In this document: piece by piece, positions 42,086-49,969 of the stretch | How the letters are laid out: every line of letters begins with the position of its first letter | Numbering within the stretch: the first letter of the stretch is position 1 | Origin: UBA11740 sp035635855 | Lineage (GTDB): Bacteria > Acidobacteriota > Blastocatellia > Pyrinomonadales > Pyrinomonadaceae | Assembly: GCA_035635855.1 (NCBI GenBank) | Contig: DASQAF010000049.1 | Location: forward strand, 186,001-250,000 | Direction of reading: 5' to 3' | DNA: 64,000 nt | Program-made: the position numbers and the translations under genes | The notes under the pieces: generated by a model | Databases searched by the model: none | Told to the model about the DNA's origin: nothing | Seen by the model: the letters and a program-made list of their open reading frames with translations, nothing else

Positions 42086-42523
42086 ATGGCAGAACCGAAA
42101 TTCATTGAGAGTATGGACGAGTTATGCGAACTGGCGCCCGTCACCACCGCGCCCATCCGGCATCACGTTTTTGTCTGTACCGGCAAATCCTGTTCGGCCG
42201 TGGGCAGCGCGGAAGTGCGAGAGGCCTTTGAACACGAACTAAAATCGCGCGGCATTTTGTTTGGCAAAGAAGCGAAGGGGAAAAATCCCAAAGGTAGCAT
42301 CGTGGTGACCGAATGCGCCTCGGTTGGTTTTTGCGCGATCGGCGCGGCCGTGATGGTTTATCCCGATGGCGTCTGGTATGCGCAGGTGCGCGCGGCGGAC
42401 GTTCCCGAGATCATCGAGCAGCACCTGCTGAATGGCCGGATCGTCGAGCGGCTGGCGCTGCTGAAAGTTCCGGCAAAGGGGCTGACAGAACAATCATCAA
42501 CCAACGCCGATTGGGAAGCGTAG
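42086..42523 (+). CDS. Thioredoxin-like [2Fe-2S] ferredoxin with altered cysteine spacing
   Basis: A 145-residue protein of the NuoE/thioredoxin-like ferredoxin type. First pair: VCTGKSCSA (C-x4-C), as in NuoE. Second pair: TECASVGFCAIG, which is C-x5-C rather than the usual C-x3-C. The tail MVYPDGVWYAQVRAADVPEIIEQHLLNG is characteristic of the family. It has an N-terminal 25-residue extension. It may shuttle electrons to an unknown partner; no hydrogenase or complex I genes are near. The changed spacing could alter the cluster or abolish it. Confidence 0.82.
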   Translation: MAEPKFIESMDELCELAPVTTAPIRHHVFVCTGKSCSAVGSAEVREAFEHELKSRGILFGKEAKGKNPKGSIVVTECASVGFCAIGAAVMVYPDGVWYAQVRAADVPEIIEQHLLNGRIVERLALLKVPAKGLTEQSSTNADWEA

Positions 42524-42524
42524 T

Positions 42525-42640
42525 GGATTACGGGCGGACATCCTGTCCGCCTGAGCGCGTTAGCGCGAACCTCTTCAAAGCGATTTCCTCGGTGAGACGC
42601 AGCGTGTTTCGCCCGCTGTCGGACAGGATGTCCGCGATCC
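42525..42640. repeat. Hairpin repeat, GCGGACATCCTGTCCGC family
   Basis: Left arm 42525-42568 starts with a perfect palindrome (GCGGACATCCTGTCCGC, 42534-42550), followed by GCGCGTTAGCGCG. Right arm 42611-42640 is the inverted GTCGGACAGGATGTCCGCG. It lies between convergent genes and its spacing and words resemble the repeat at 24216. Confidence 0.75.
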
Positions 42641-42655
42641 GCTTTGACAGGCAAA

Positions 42656-43066
42656 TCACTTTATTGAAATCGTCAACGTGTACGAACCGTTCCCGCGCGT
42701 GCCGCCGACTACGATTACGTAATCATTATCAGCGGGCAGTTCGCCTGACCAATTAGTCGCATCGTCCTCTTCGCCGGCGCCTTCCAGCGATTCCTGCTCG
42801 CCTGAAAAATAGATCTCAAAGGCTGCGTTATCCTCGCGCGACGTAATCTTCACAGACATCGTCTGACCTCTTTTCGCGCTTACGTAATATCGGTCGCGAT
42901 CGCCGCGAATTACCGCGCCGTGGATCGTCGCCGACGAGGTGCCCCGAGCAAAGCGGACCTTTTGTTTCACTCCCTGCGCAAAGGTTAAGCTGAGCGCCAA
43001 CGCGCAAATGAAGACTGCCGCAACAAACTGTCGAACGAATCGCGCTGAGCGGGACTCTTTATACAT
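42656..43066 (-). CDS. Small secreted beta-sandwich protein, function unknown
   Basis: A 136-residue exported protein with a signal peptide (VAAVFICALALSLTFAQG). The mature domain looks like a bacterial pre-peptidase C-terminal (PPC)-like beta-sandwich: RYYVSAKRGQTMSVKITSREDNAAFEIYF and DYVIVVGGTRGNGSYTLTISI. AGGAGGA lies before the ATG at 43066, which decides the start; codons further upstream have none. PPC-like domains often bind or fold beside proteases, but no protease domain is present here. Confidence 0.75.
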   Translation of the reverse strand: MYKESRSARFVRQFVAAVFICALALSLTFAQGVKQKVRFARGTSSATIHGAVIRGDRDRYYVSAKRGQTMSVKITSREDNAAFEIYFSGEQESLEGAGEEDDATNWSGELPADNDYVIVVGGTRGNGSYTLTISIK

Positions 43067-43116
43067 TAGAAGTGTCCTCCTGATTCGCGAAATAACAGTT
43101 AGGGCTCGCCCCCGGG

Positions 43117-43440
43117 CTAGCCAAACGTGTAAGGCGGCAGCTCTCTGATCGCACCCTGAGAGAACATCCACGGAGGCATTTCGTACTTGATGCGGTTGAT
43201 CTGGTTCGGCTGAACCATCACGTTGATCGCGTTGGCTCCGCAGGTTGACATGAATAGGTACCGGAAGAAAATTCTGATGTTGTGCTGACCCGGCGGCAAT
43301 TGAAAATTATGAGTGCCCCAGGGCCTCTGCGTCGCCATGCCATCAATGACGATGGTAGGTGTACAGAGGTAAAGAAAAAACGATAAGGGAAAGAAGCTGG
43401 TGTCGATCTCTATTCCGGTCCAGGGTTGCTGAGCCGCCAT
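43117..43440 (-). CDS. Small conserved protein, function unknown
   Basis: A 107-residue protein with AAAGGAG before the ATG. It is beta-rich with IVIDGMATQRPWGTHNFQLPPGQHNIRIFFRYLF, a pattern found in small carbohydrate- or lipid-binding-like hypothetical proteins of bacteria, and no signal peptide or membrane helix. The C-terminal YEMPPWMFSQGAIREL is unfamiliar. It sits about 50 bases upstream of the secreted beta-sandwich gene on the same strand. Confidence 0.6.
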   Translation of the reverse strand: MAAQQPWTGIEIDTSFFPLSFFLYLCTPTIVIDGMATQRPWGTHNFQLPPGQHNIRIFFRYLFMSTCGANAINVMVQPNQINRIKYEMPPWMFSQGAIRELPPYTFG

Positions 43441-43487
43441 TGTTCGTTCTCCTTTTGGTTTTAGCTCGAGCGACGTCCCGCCGGGTT

Positions 43488-43506
43488 AGCGGGCATTCTG
43501 CCCGCT
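43488..43506. repeat. Short palindrome related to the GCGGACATCCTGTCCGC family
   Basis: AGCGGGCATTCTGCCCGCT is a perfect palindrome with a three-base loop, matching the core at 42534 except at a few positions. It lies between the small conserved gene and the retropepsin-like gene. Confidence 0.5.
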
Positions 43507-43559
43507 CCGTCACTCGCCAAGCTAACGAAGCAGTTCTAAACAACTTGTCAGATGAGTTC

Positions 43560-43937
43560 TTAGAATTCGACGAACTCTTCAGGGTAGTGCGTTAGATCAA
43601 GCCGCTCTTCGTCTGGGACGGGTCTGATGCCCCATTGTTGCATTGCCAGGGCGCCGAAGAGGATCTCGATGGGCTTGCCGTCTTCATCTTTGCCGATTTC
43701 ATCTATTACCAGCGCATGAGCTGAAATTGGGTGGCCTTCAATTTCGGCTTCGAGAATCGCCGACGTGTTCGTTTCTTTCACTTCACCACCGAGCGCAGCA
43801 CGGAACGGGCGCGGCATCGATGAAGTGCTCAGAATTTTTGCGACCGAAGGAATTACATAACTATTCCGCGCGCCGGTATCGAACAGCGTCCAGCACTTTT
43901 GGCCGTCAACTTTGATCGTTTGTCTGATTCCTCCCAT
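43560..43937 (-). CDS. Retropepsin-like aspartic protease domain protein
   Basis: A 125-residue single-domain protein of the retroviral-type aspartyl protease fold. The catalytic D-T-G-A motif is LFDTGARNSYVIP (about residue 19), followed by the flap-like stretch and the hydrophobic ILFGALAMQQWGIRPV (about 93-108). It has no signal peptide or membrane helix. Retropepsins act as homodimers, each chain giving one Asp, so this is a plausible active monomer unit. Its substrate is unknown. It is part of a run of small genes on the minus strand. Confidence 0.8.
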   Translation of the reverse strand: MGGIRQTIKVDGQKCWTLFDTGARNSYVIPSVAKILSTSSMPRPFRAALGGEVKETNTSAILEAEIEGHPISAHALVIDEIGKDEDGKPIEILFGALAMQQWGIRPVPDEERLDLTHYPEEFVEF

Positions 43938-43989
43938 GGCCGAAGTAATTGTGGTTCGTGAAGGGCCTGGCGGTCAAGAAAAGTCATGC

Positions 43990-44940
43990 TTAGGATTTCA
44001 GAGTTTGTTCGGCGATGCGAACGGTCAGCGCAAACCGGTTGACGATTCGATCCAGTCGACCGTTGCGGAGGAGCGCGACGTAGGGTTCGCGGTACCCAAT
44101 CAAGATCTGCCGAAGCAAATGAGAATCACTTATGCCGCACCAGTCGATCGAGTCCGTTGAGAGCTGCTCGCCTGCCTGGGACAGCCAGTCCCCCAAAAGC
44201 TGCGCGCTCACTTTCCCCTTAGACTCTAGTTCCGAAAACTCTAGTTCCGATTTCCCCTCGAATGTATGGGCGGCCCAACTATGTACGATGTTCTCGACGC
44301 GCCCACCCGGCGCCGTGACCGCCGGCCACTGACCATTCAACTCAGCGTAGACTTCCGCGAACGTTGGAAAAGCCTTGGCAATCGCCTTTCGCAATACGGC
44401 TGGCGTGCACAGGCCTAGAAATCTTCGTTGGATACCAAGCCCGACAAACGCAAATGCCTGAATGGTTGAGTAGTCGTCGGCGAGGGCCGCGAGAAGGTAG
44501 AGACGCGTGGACCACCAGTAATCGCCATTTCTGAGATTGATCTCAACAATCTCCGTCTCGCCGCGAACAATTGCGTTCCGAATCTGATCAATGATGTGTT
44601 TCTCGCCGGAAAAGTACTGCCTTCCGGTAATCGCAGCTACCAGTTCGGCGTTGGTTTGCACCGAGGACTCCGCCAGCGACACCTCCAGACCAAACGCCTT
44701 CACGCTCGTCAGCCTGTGCCAAAGCAGCGCCATAGCGAGCGGAGCGGCGACTAACAATACAATCGTCGTGACCGTAGCATCCCGCAGAGCGGGCCAACGG
44801 CTTTTCACGAAAAGGATCGATAGGCCAAAGATCGCAACGACAAGATAGCCCGCTACTGCCACCGGGGCCGCTCGTCGAAATACGCGTATGACCAGCGCCC
44901 CCGCAGATATGATGAAGCCTTTAAGCCATTCGATAGCCAT
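43990..44940 (-). CDS. Two-helix membrane protein, function unknown
   Basis: A 316-residue protein with N-terminal membrane helices (about 8-48 and 55-75) followed by a soluble helical domain. It has an AAGGACA site before its ATG. The soluble part has YSTIQAFAFVGLGIQRRFLGLCTPAVLRK and a pattern of short helices that I cannot place. It is upstream of the retropepsin-like gene (52-base gap) on the same strand and could be its partner; this is only context. Confidence 0.65.
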   Translation of the reverse strand: MAIEWLKGFIISAGALVIRVFRRAAPVAVAGYLVVAIFGLSILFVKSRWPALRDATVTTIVLLVAAPLAMALLWHRLTSVKAFGLEVSLAESSVQTNAELVAAITGRQYFSGEKHIIDQIRNAIVRGETEIVEINLRNGDYWWSTRLYLLAALADDYSTIQAFAFVGLGIQRRFLGLCTPAVLRKAIAKAFPTFAEVYAELNGQWPAVTAPGGRVENIVHSWAAHTFEGKSELEFSELESKGKVSAQLLGDWLSQAGEQLSTDSIDWCGISDSHLLRQILIGYREPYVALLRNGRLDRIVNRFALTVRIAEQTLKS

Positions 44941-45023
44941 GAAATTCGTGTCCTTGATTTCTTAACGCCAGTATCGCTTTGCGAACCCGTTATCGCAGAC
45001 GGTATTCGGCTCCAAGACGGCAA

Positions 45024-46577
45024 TTATTCAGCGATGGCTTGCGCGGTCTGAACCGGTTTCCATCGCAGCACAGGTTTGCGCGCCGCCGCCGCTTCGTCCA
45101 GGCGGCCGATGCGGGTTGTGTGCGGCGCGTTCAAGACCAAATCAGGATCTTCGAAGGCTTCACGCGCGATGGAACGCATGGCCTCGATGAATTGATCCAA
45201 CTCGTGGCGGCCGACCGACTCAGTCGGCTCGATCAACATCGCGCCCGAGACGATCAAGGGAAAGTAGATCGTCATTGGATGAAAGCCGTAATCGATCAAG
45301 CGCTTGGCGATGTCGAGCGTGTGCACGCCCTTGCGGGCCTGTCGTTTGTCGGTAAAGACGACTTCGTGCATCGGCGGCGCGTCGAAAGGTTTTTCATAGT
45401 CTGAAATCAGACCGTGCGCGATATAGCGCGCGTTCAAAACGGCCGCTTCAGTGGCTTCGCGCAAACCGTCGTGACCGTGCGTCAGAACGTAAGCCAGCGC
45501 GCGCAGCATCATGCCATAGTTGCCGAAGAATGCCTTTACGCGTCCGATCGATTGTGGTTGATTGAAGTCGAGCTTGAAGACAGAGCCATCACGAGCGGGG
45601 ACGCCCGTGCCACTTTCGGTTCTGACAATTCGCGGCACGGGCAGGAATGGTTCGAGCTCTTTTGTGCAGCAGCAGGGTCCGGAACCCGGGCCGCCGCCCC
45701 CGTGCGGGGTAGAAAAGGTTTTGTGCAGATTCAGATGAATAACATCGACGCCCATGTCGCCCGGTCTCGCCACGCCGACCAGCGCGTTCATGTTGGCGCC
45801 GTCCATGTAAACCAAGCCACCGGCTTCGTGCACGATGCGGCAAATCTTTTGGATGTTCCTCTCGAACAGGCCGAGCGTATTTGGGTTCGTCAACATCAAG
45901 CCGGCCACGTCTCCATGAGCGCAAAGCTCGCGGAGGTGATCGAGATCAGTCAGGCCCTCAGGCGTTGACCGAATTGTCCTGACGGTGAAGCCGGACAAAT
46001 GAGCCGATGCGGGATTGGTTCCGTGAGCAGAATCGGGAATCAGCATCGTGCGCCGTTTTGCCGACGCTTCTTTACCGTCGCGCGCGTCAATGAACGCGCG
46101 AATGATCATGACGCCGGTCATCTCGCCGTGAGCGCCCGCCGCGGGTTGCAGAGAAATACCGGGCAAGCCAGTTATTTCCGCGAGGTGTTGCTGAAGTTCA
46201 TAGATGACTTCCAAAGCGCCTTGCGCCTCACCTTCAGAGGCGAGCGGATGAAGATTCGCAAAGCCGGCGATGCGCGCGACCTTTTCGTTCAGGCGCGAGT
46301 TGTATTTCATGGTGCACGAGCCGAGTGGATAGAGGCCGAGGTCGATCGAATAATTCCAGGTCGAGATACGCGTGAAATGGCGCACAACATCCACCTCAGT
46401 GACTTCCGGCATGCCGGCAAGATCATCGTCGCGTTGAAGCTGACGCGGAATAATTTCATCCAGGGCGCTCTCTTCGACGTCCAACGGCGGCAAACTGAAT
46501 CCGGCGCGGCCGGGGTGCGATCGTTCAAAGATGAGCGACTCGTTATGGCTGATGTGTGTGGTTACTTTCGGATTCAT
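45024..46577 (-). CDS. gcvPB: Glycine dehydrogenase (decarboxylating) subunit 2
   Basis: The C-terminal half of split P-protein, 517 residues, which with subunit 1 decarboxylates glycine and passes the aminomethyl group to lipoyl-GcvH. The pyridoxal-phosphate lysine is in HLNLHKTFSTPHGGGGPG (about residue 282). Other family segments are LGSCTMKYNSRLNEK and LQPAAGAHGEMTGV. It is the last gene of the glycine cleavage operon, separated from gcvPA by a short hairpin repeat. It starts at an ATG about 44 bases downstream of gcvPA's stop. Confidence 0.96.
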   Translation of the reverse strand: MNPKVTTHISHNESLIFERSHPGRAGFSLPPLDVEESALDEIIPRQLQRDDDLAGMPEVTEVDVVRHFTRISTWNYSIDLGLYPLGSCTMKYNSRLNEKVARIAGFANLHPLASEGEAQGALEVIYELQQHLAEITGLPGISLQPAAGAHGEMTGVMIIRAFIDARDGKEASAKRRTMLIPDSAHGTNPASAHLSGFTVRTIRSTPEGLTDLDHLRELCAHGDVAGLMLTNPNTLGLFERNIQKICRIVHEAGGLVYMDGANMNALVGVARPGDMGVDVIHLNLHKTFSTPHGGGGPGSGPCCCTKELEPFLPVPRIVRTESGTGVPARDGSVFKLDFNQPQSIGRVKAFFGNYGMMLRALAYVLTHGHDGLREATEAAVLNARYIAHGLISDYEKPFDAPPMHEVVFTDKRQARKGVHTLDIAKRLIDYGFHPMTIYFPLIVSGAMLIEPTESVGRHELDQFIEAMRSIAREAFEDPDLVLNAPHTTRIGRLDEAAAARKPVLRWKPVQTAQAIAE

Positions 46578-46641
46578 TGGCTCATTGCCTCATTGACTCA
46601 TTGAATCAATGAACAAATGAATCAATGACTCAATGAATGAA
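46571..46641. repeat. Hairpin repeat, TCATTGA family, running into gcvPA
   Basis: Words of the type CTCATTG and inverted CAATGA face each other in 46571-46641. The region contains the gcvPA stop codon, and the last residues of GcvPA (HSLSH) are read from the repeat itself. It lies in the gcvPA-gcvPB gap. Confidence 0.7.
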
Positions 46642-47971
46642 GTCCTTCGACCAGCGCGTCGATCTGCTCGCGAGTATTCGTTTCGGTGACGCAGACCAGA
46701 AAATCATTTGGCCGGCTCGAATCAAAGCGTGACAAGGCAATCCCGCCGTCGATGCCTTTTTCGCGCGCGAGGCTGTCCAGCAACTGCGAGGCTTCGACCG
46801 GCCCGCGCACCACGAATTCGTCGAAGAACGGAGCAGAGAAGGGAAGCGTAAAGCCTTCGATCTTCGCAATCTCGCGCGCGGCATAATGCGCTTTCTGCGC
46901 GCACTGACTGGCAACCTGTTGCACGCCGCGGCGGCCCATCGTTTCCAGATAGACAGTCGCCGCGAGCGCAATCAATCCTTCATTCGTACAGATGTTCGAG
47001 GTGGCTCTTTCACGGCGGATGTGTTGTTCGCGGGTAGCCAGAGTCAAAACGTAACCGCGCCGGCCCTGCTTATCGTAAGCTTCACCTACCAGACGGCCGG
47101 GAATTTGGCGGGCGTATTTGTCGCGCGTCGCGAACAAACCGACATAAGGCCCGCCGTATGAAAGCGGCACGCCGAACGATTGGCCTTCGGCGACGACGAT
47201 GTCGGCGCCACAGGCGCCCGGCGAACGCAGCAGCCCGAATGACATTGCTTCGGTCACCGCGACAATCAACAGCGCGCCTTTCGCGTGTGCTTTCTCGCTT
47301 AGTGCTTTTACGTCTTCGATGCAACCGAAAAAGTTCGGGGACTGCACGACGATGGCCGCGGTCTGATCGTCGATCGAGTCGAACGCGCTGTTCGGTGTCT
47401 GTCCGCTGGTCGAATCAAACGGAGCGTGATGTAGTTCGATTCCCGCGTGCTGCACGTAGGTGTGCGCTACCTCGAGATACTGTGGGTGCACGGCCGACGA
47501 AGCAATGACCTTTGAACGTTTAGTGACGCGCTCGGCCATCAGCACCGCTTCCGCCATCGCCGTCGAGCCGTCATACATAGAGGCATTTGCTATATCCATG
47601 CCGGTCAACTGACAGACCAGGGTTTGAAACTCAAAGATGGCTTGCAGGGTTCCCTGGGAAATTTCGGGCTGATAGGGCGTATAAGCGGTGAAAAACTCTG
47701 AGCGCGAAATCAGATGATCGACGATGGTCGGCACGTAATGCGCGTAAGCTCCGCCGCCCAGAAAGCTGATGCGGCTGGCCGCCGCGTTGCGCGCCGCCGT
47801 CTGTTCGAACTTCGCCAGCAACTCCAGTTCTGACAGAGCCGCCGGAACTTTCAGGTCCTGGCGGAGACGCAAATCCTCGGGAATGGAATCGAAAAGATTT
47901 TCAATTGATGCGACGCCGATCTGGCGCAGCATCTCGGCGCGTTCATCGGGCGAGTTGGGAATGTAACGCAA
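46622..47971 (-). CDS. gcvPA: Glycine dehydrogenase (decarboxylating) subunit 1
   Basis: The N-terminal half of split P-protein, 449 residues. Family segments are RYIPNSPDERAEMLRQIG, FLGGGAYAHYVPTIVDHL, YTPYQPEISQGTLQAIFEFQ and GPYVGLFATRDKYARQIPGRLVG. The start is TTG 47971, three bases after the gcvH stop and with a GAGAGTG site inside gcvH; no ATG fits better. The final five residues come from a hairpin repeat. Confidence 0.95.
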   Translation of the reverse strand: MRYIPNSPDERAEMLRQIGVASIENLFDSIPEDLRLRQDLKVPAALSELELLAKFEQTAARNAAASRISFLGGGAYAHYVPTIVDHLISRSEFFTAYTPYQPEISQGTLQAIFEFQTLVCQLTGMDIANASMYDGSTAMAEAVLMAERVTKRSKVIASSAVHPQYLEVAHTYVQHAGIELHHAPFDSTSGQTPNSAFDSIDDQTAAIVVQSPNFFGCIEDVKALSEKAHAKGALLIVAVTEAMSFGLLRSPGACGADIVVAEGQSFGVPLSYGGPYVGLFATRDKYARQIPGRLVGEAYDKQGRRGYVLTLATREQHIRRERATSNICTNEGLIALAATVYLETMGRRGVQQVASQCAQKAHYAAREIAKIEGFTLPFSAPFFDEFVVRGPVEASQLLDSLAREKGIDGGIALSRFDSSRPNDFLVCVTETNTREQIDALVEGLHSLSH

Positions 47972-47973
47972 GG

Positions 47974-48366
47974 CTATTCACTCTCAGCTTTCGTAAAGTC
48001 TTCATATTCAGCGGCGGTTAAAAGGCTGTCGACTTCGGCGGGACTCTTCATCTTGATCTTGATCATCCAGCCTTCGCCGTACGGATCCTTGTTGACTTTC
48101 TCAGGCTCGTCAGTGAACGCATCATTGAACTCGGTTACTGCTCCTGACACGGGCGTGAAAAGTTCTGAGACGGCTTTCACGGATTCCACCGAGCCAAATG
48201 ATTCGTTAGCGGCGAACTCCTCGCCCACCTTGGGCAACTCGACATAAACGACATCACCGAGTTGATCCTGCGCGTGATCCGTGATGCCGATCACGGCCGT
48301 GTCCGCTTCGACGCGCACCCATTCGTGGTCTTTGCTGTAGTGAAGATTTTCTGGAACGTTTGCCAT
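47974..48366 (-). CDS. gcvH: Glycine cleavage H protein
   Basis: A 130-residue lipoyl carrier. The lipoylated lysine is in GSVESVKAVSELF (about residue 64), and the flanking fold is typical (YSKDHEWVRVE at the start, GWMIKIKMKSPAEVDSLLTAAEY at the end). AGGAGC precedes the ATG. It is second in the operon, after gcvT and an intervening hairpin. Confidence 0.97.
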   Translation of the reverse strand: MANVPENLHYSKDHEWVRVEADTAVIGITDHAQDQLGDVVYVELPKVGEEFAANESFGSVESVKAVSELFTPVSGAVTEFNDAFTDEPEKVNKDPYGEGWMIKIKMKSPAEVDSLLTAAEYEDFTKAESE

Positions 48367-48378
48367 GATGCTCCTAAA

Positions 48379-48478
48379 AGATTTTAGATTTTCGATTGCT
48401 GATTTGTGATTTCGATCTTTGTTTATAACCCAACCGTTTGCACGCGTCCAATCACAAATCAGAAATCAAAAATCAAAT
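48379..48478. repeat. Hairpin repeat, GATTTTAGATTTT family
   Basis: Left arm 48379-48412 (GATTTTAGATTTTCGATTGC) and right arm 48450-48478 (inverted AATCACAAATCAGAAATCAA) flank a 37-base centre. It fills the gcvT-gcvH gap. Word-repeat structure matches the other families, with unrelated sequence. Confidence 0.75.
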
Positions 48479-48485
48479 ATCTCAG

Positions 48486-49607
48486 TTATTTCGCTCGCTT
48501 GTAAAACGGCAAGCCCACGATTTCCGCACTAACCAGCCGGCCGCGCACATCGATTTCGATTGACCTTCCTGCGTTTGCAAATTCTACCGGCACGTAGGCC
48601 ATGCCGATGTTCTTCTTCAGGAACGGCGCCGGGCTCCCGGAGGTGACGCGACCAACGCGCCGGCCGTCAATCAGAACTTCCTGGCCGTCACGCGCAATGC
48701 CGCGATCGGTGACTTCAAATCCAATCAGTTTACGTTTGATGCCTTCCTCTTTTTGTTTCTGCAATCGCTCGCGGCCGATAAACTCACCTTTGTTGAGTTT
48801 ACAAATCCAGCCGAGGTTGGCTTCCAGCAGCGTCGTCGTCTCGTCAATCTCGTGGCCGTAGAGGCACATCCCCGCTTCCAGTCGCAGCGTGTTGCGCGCG
48901 GCCAGACCGCACGGCAGTACGCCACATTCTTCGCCGTACTTTCCGGCGTCAAGAATCTTGTTCCAGAGTTGTTCACCCTTTTCTGAAGCCGCGTATACTT
49001 CGAAGCCGTCTTCGCCGGTGTATCCCGTGCGGGAGATAATCGCCGGCACGCCATCAACTTCATCTTCGGTAAAGTGATAGTACTTGATCTCATCAAGTGG
49101 AACGGCGGTGATCTGCTGCAAGATTGAAAGCGCATCAGGACCCTGCACGGCAATCTGAGAGTAGTCGGCGCTCCGGTTTTGCAGTTCGACGTTTTCCCCA
49201 CGGTGATGCGAGCTAATCCAGTCCCAGTCTTTGTCCGTGGTGCCGGCGTTCACGACCAACAGCAGGTGATCATGGGCAAAGCGGTAGACCAGCAGATCGT
49301 CGATAACGGTGCCTTCCGTAGTCGTTAGGGTCGAGTATTGGGCCTGGCCATCGATGAGTTTCGACGTATCGTTGGAGACGAGGCTGTTGACGAACGAAAT
49401 CGCGTCAGTTCCCCGCACATCGATCTCGCCCATGTGCGAAACGTCGAACAGACCGGCGTGCGTGCGCGTGCGTAGATGCTCGCTGACCGTCCCCGCGGGA
49501 TATTGCACGGGCATGTCCCAACCGCCGAATTCGACCATGCGGCCACCAAGTTGGCGATGCGCATCGTTCAGGGCAGTCTTTTTGAGTTGGAGCGCAGGTG
49601 CAGTCAC
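48486..49607 (-). CDS. gcvT: Glycine cleavage T protein (aminomethyltransferase)
   Basis: A 373-residue tetrahydrofolate-dependent aminomethyltransferase. It has the usual three-domain motifs: LGGRMVEFGGWDMPVQYP, GLFDVSHMGEIDVRG, the folate-binding SRTGYTGEDGFEVY, and VTSGSPAPFLKKNIGMAYVP. The start is GTG 49607 with a weak upstream site. It is the first gene of the operon; the region upstream was checked and shows no recognisable glycine riboswitch. Confidence 0.96.
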   Translation of the reverse strand: MTAPALQLKKTALNDAHRQLGGRMVEFGGWDMPVQYPAGTVSEHLRTRTHAGLFDVSHMGEIDVRGTDAISFVNSLVSNDTSKLIDGQAQYSTLTTTEGTVIDDLLVYRFAHDHLLLVVNAGTTDKDWDWISSHHRGENVELQNRSADYSQIAVQGPDALSILQQITAVPLDEIKYYHFTEDEVDGVPAIISRTGYTGEDGFEVYAASEKGEQLWNKILDAGKYGEECGVLPCGLAARNTLRLEAGMCLYGHEIDETTTLLEANLGWICKLNKGEFIGRERLQKQKEEGIKRKLIGFEVTDRGIARDGQEVLIDGRRVGRVTSGSPAPFLKKNIGMAYVPVEFANAGRSIEIDVRGRLVSAEIVGLPFYKRAK

Positions 49608-49969
49608 GCGTGTTCTCAGGCCTTGGATCCAAGCCTACCGAATGATCAATTTGATGGAGAACGGTAAATCGAAAACCTAACATGCGACCCAGAGTGCGTC
49701 AAGCGACTACCGGTTCGTCTGAGTAACGCGAGCATACGCTCTGATCTACAAAGGAAAACATATCGAGCATCAATCGCCAGATCCTACGCAGTCCGAATTT
49801 AATGTTTTGAAAGAGTCCCAATAAAGAAAACCGGAGGCGGGACGAAAGTGTCCTGCCTCCGGTTGTAGAACTTTGACGTTTGTCTGTGTGCGCCGGATAT
49901 CACTGAGTGCGGCGGAAAAGCGCGCTGATGTTTAAGTGTGGCGAAAACAAAGAGGCGCGCAGCGTCATA
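49608..49969. other. Gene-free stretch upstream of gcvT
   Basis: This 362-base stretch separates gcvT from the pseudopilin genes and holds the gcv promoter by position. It contains the strong hairpin at 49829-49864. I looked for the paired aptamer core of a glycine riboswitch and saw none. No other structure is evident. Confidence 0.5.
49822..49864 (-). terminator. Rho-independent terminator of the pseudopilin operon
   Basis: A 15-base stem with one wobble pair (AACCGGAGGCGGGAC at 49829-49843 with GTCCTGCCTCCGGTT at 49850-49864) and a six-base loop GAAAGT. On the minus strand it is followed by TTCTTTATT. It lies just after the last pseudopilin gene (stop at 49970). Confidence 0.8.

Noticed and set aside
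3091..48478. Intergenic hairpins as ordinary Rho-independent terminators
   Set aside because: They lack T-tracts, have long weak arms and lie inside operons; only 27461, 49822 and 61572 fit terminators.
49608..49828. Glycine riboswitch upstream of gcvT
   Set aside because: No conserved aptamer core could be found on the minus strand by eye.
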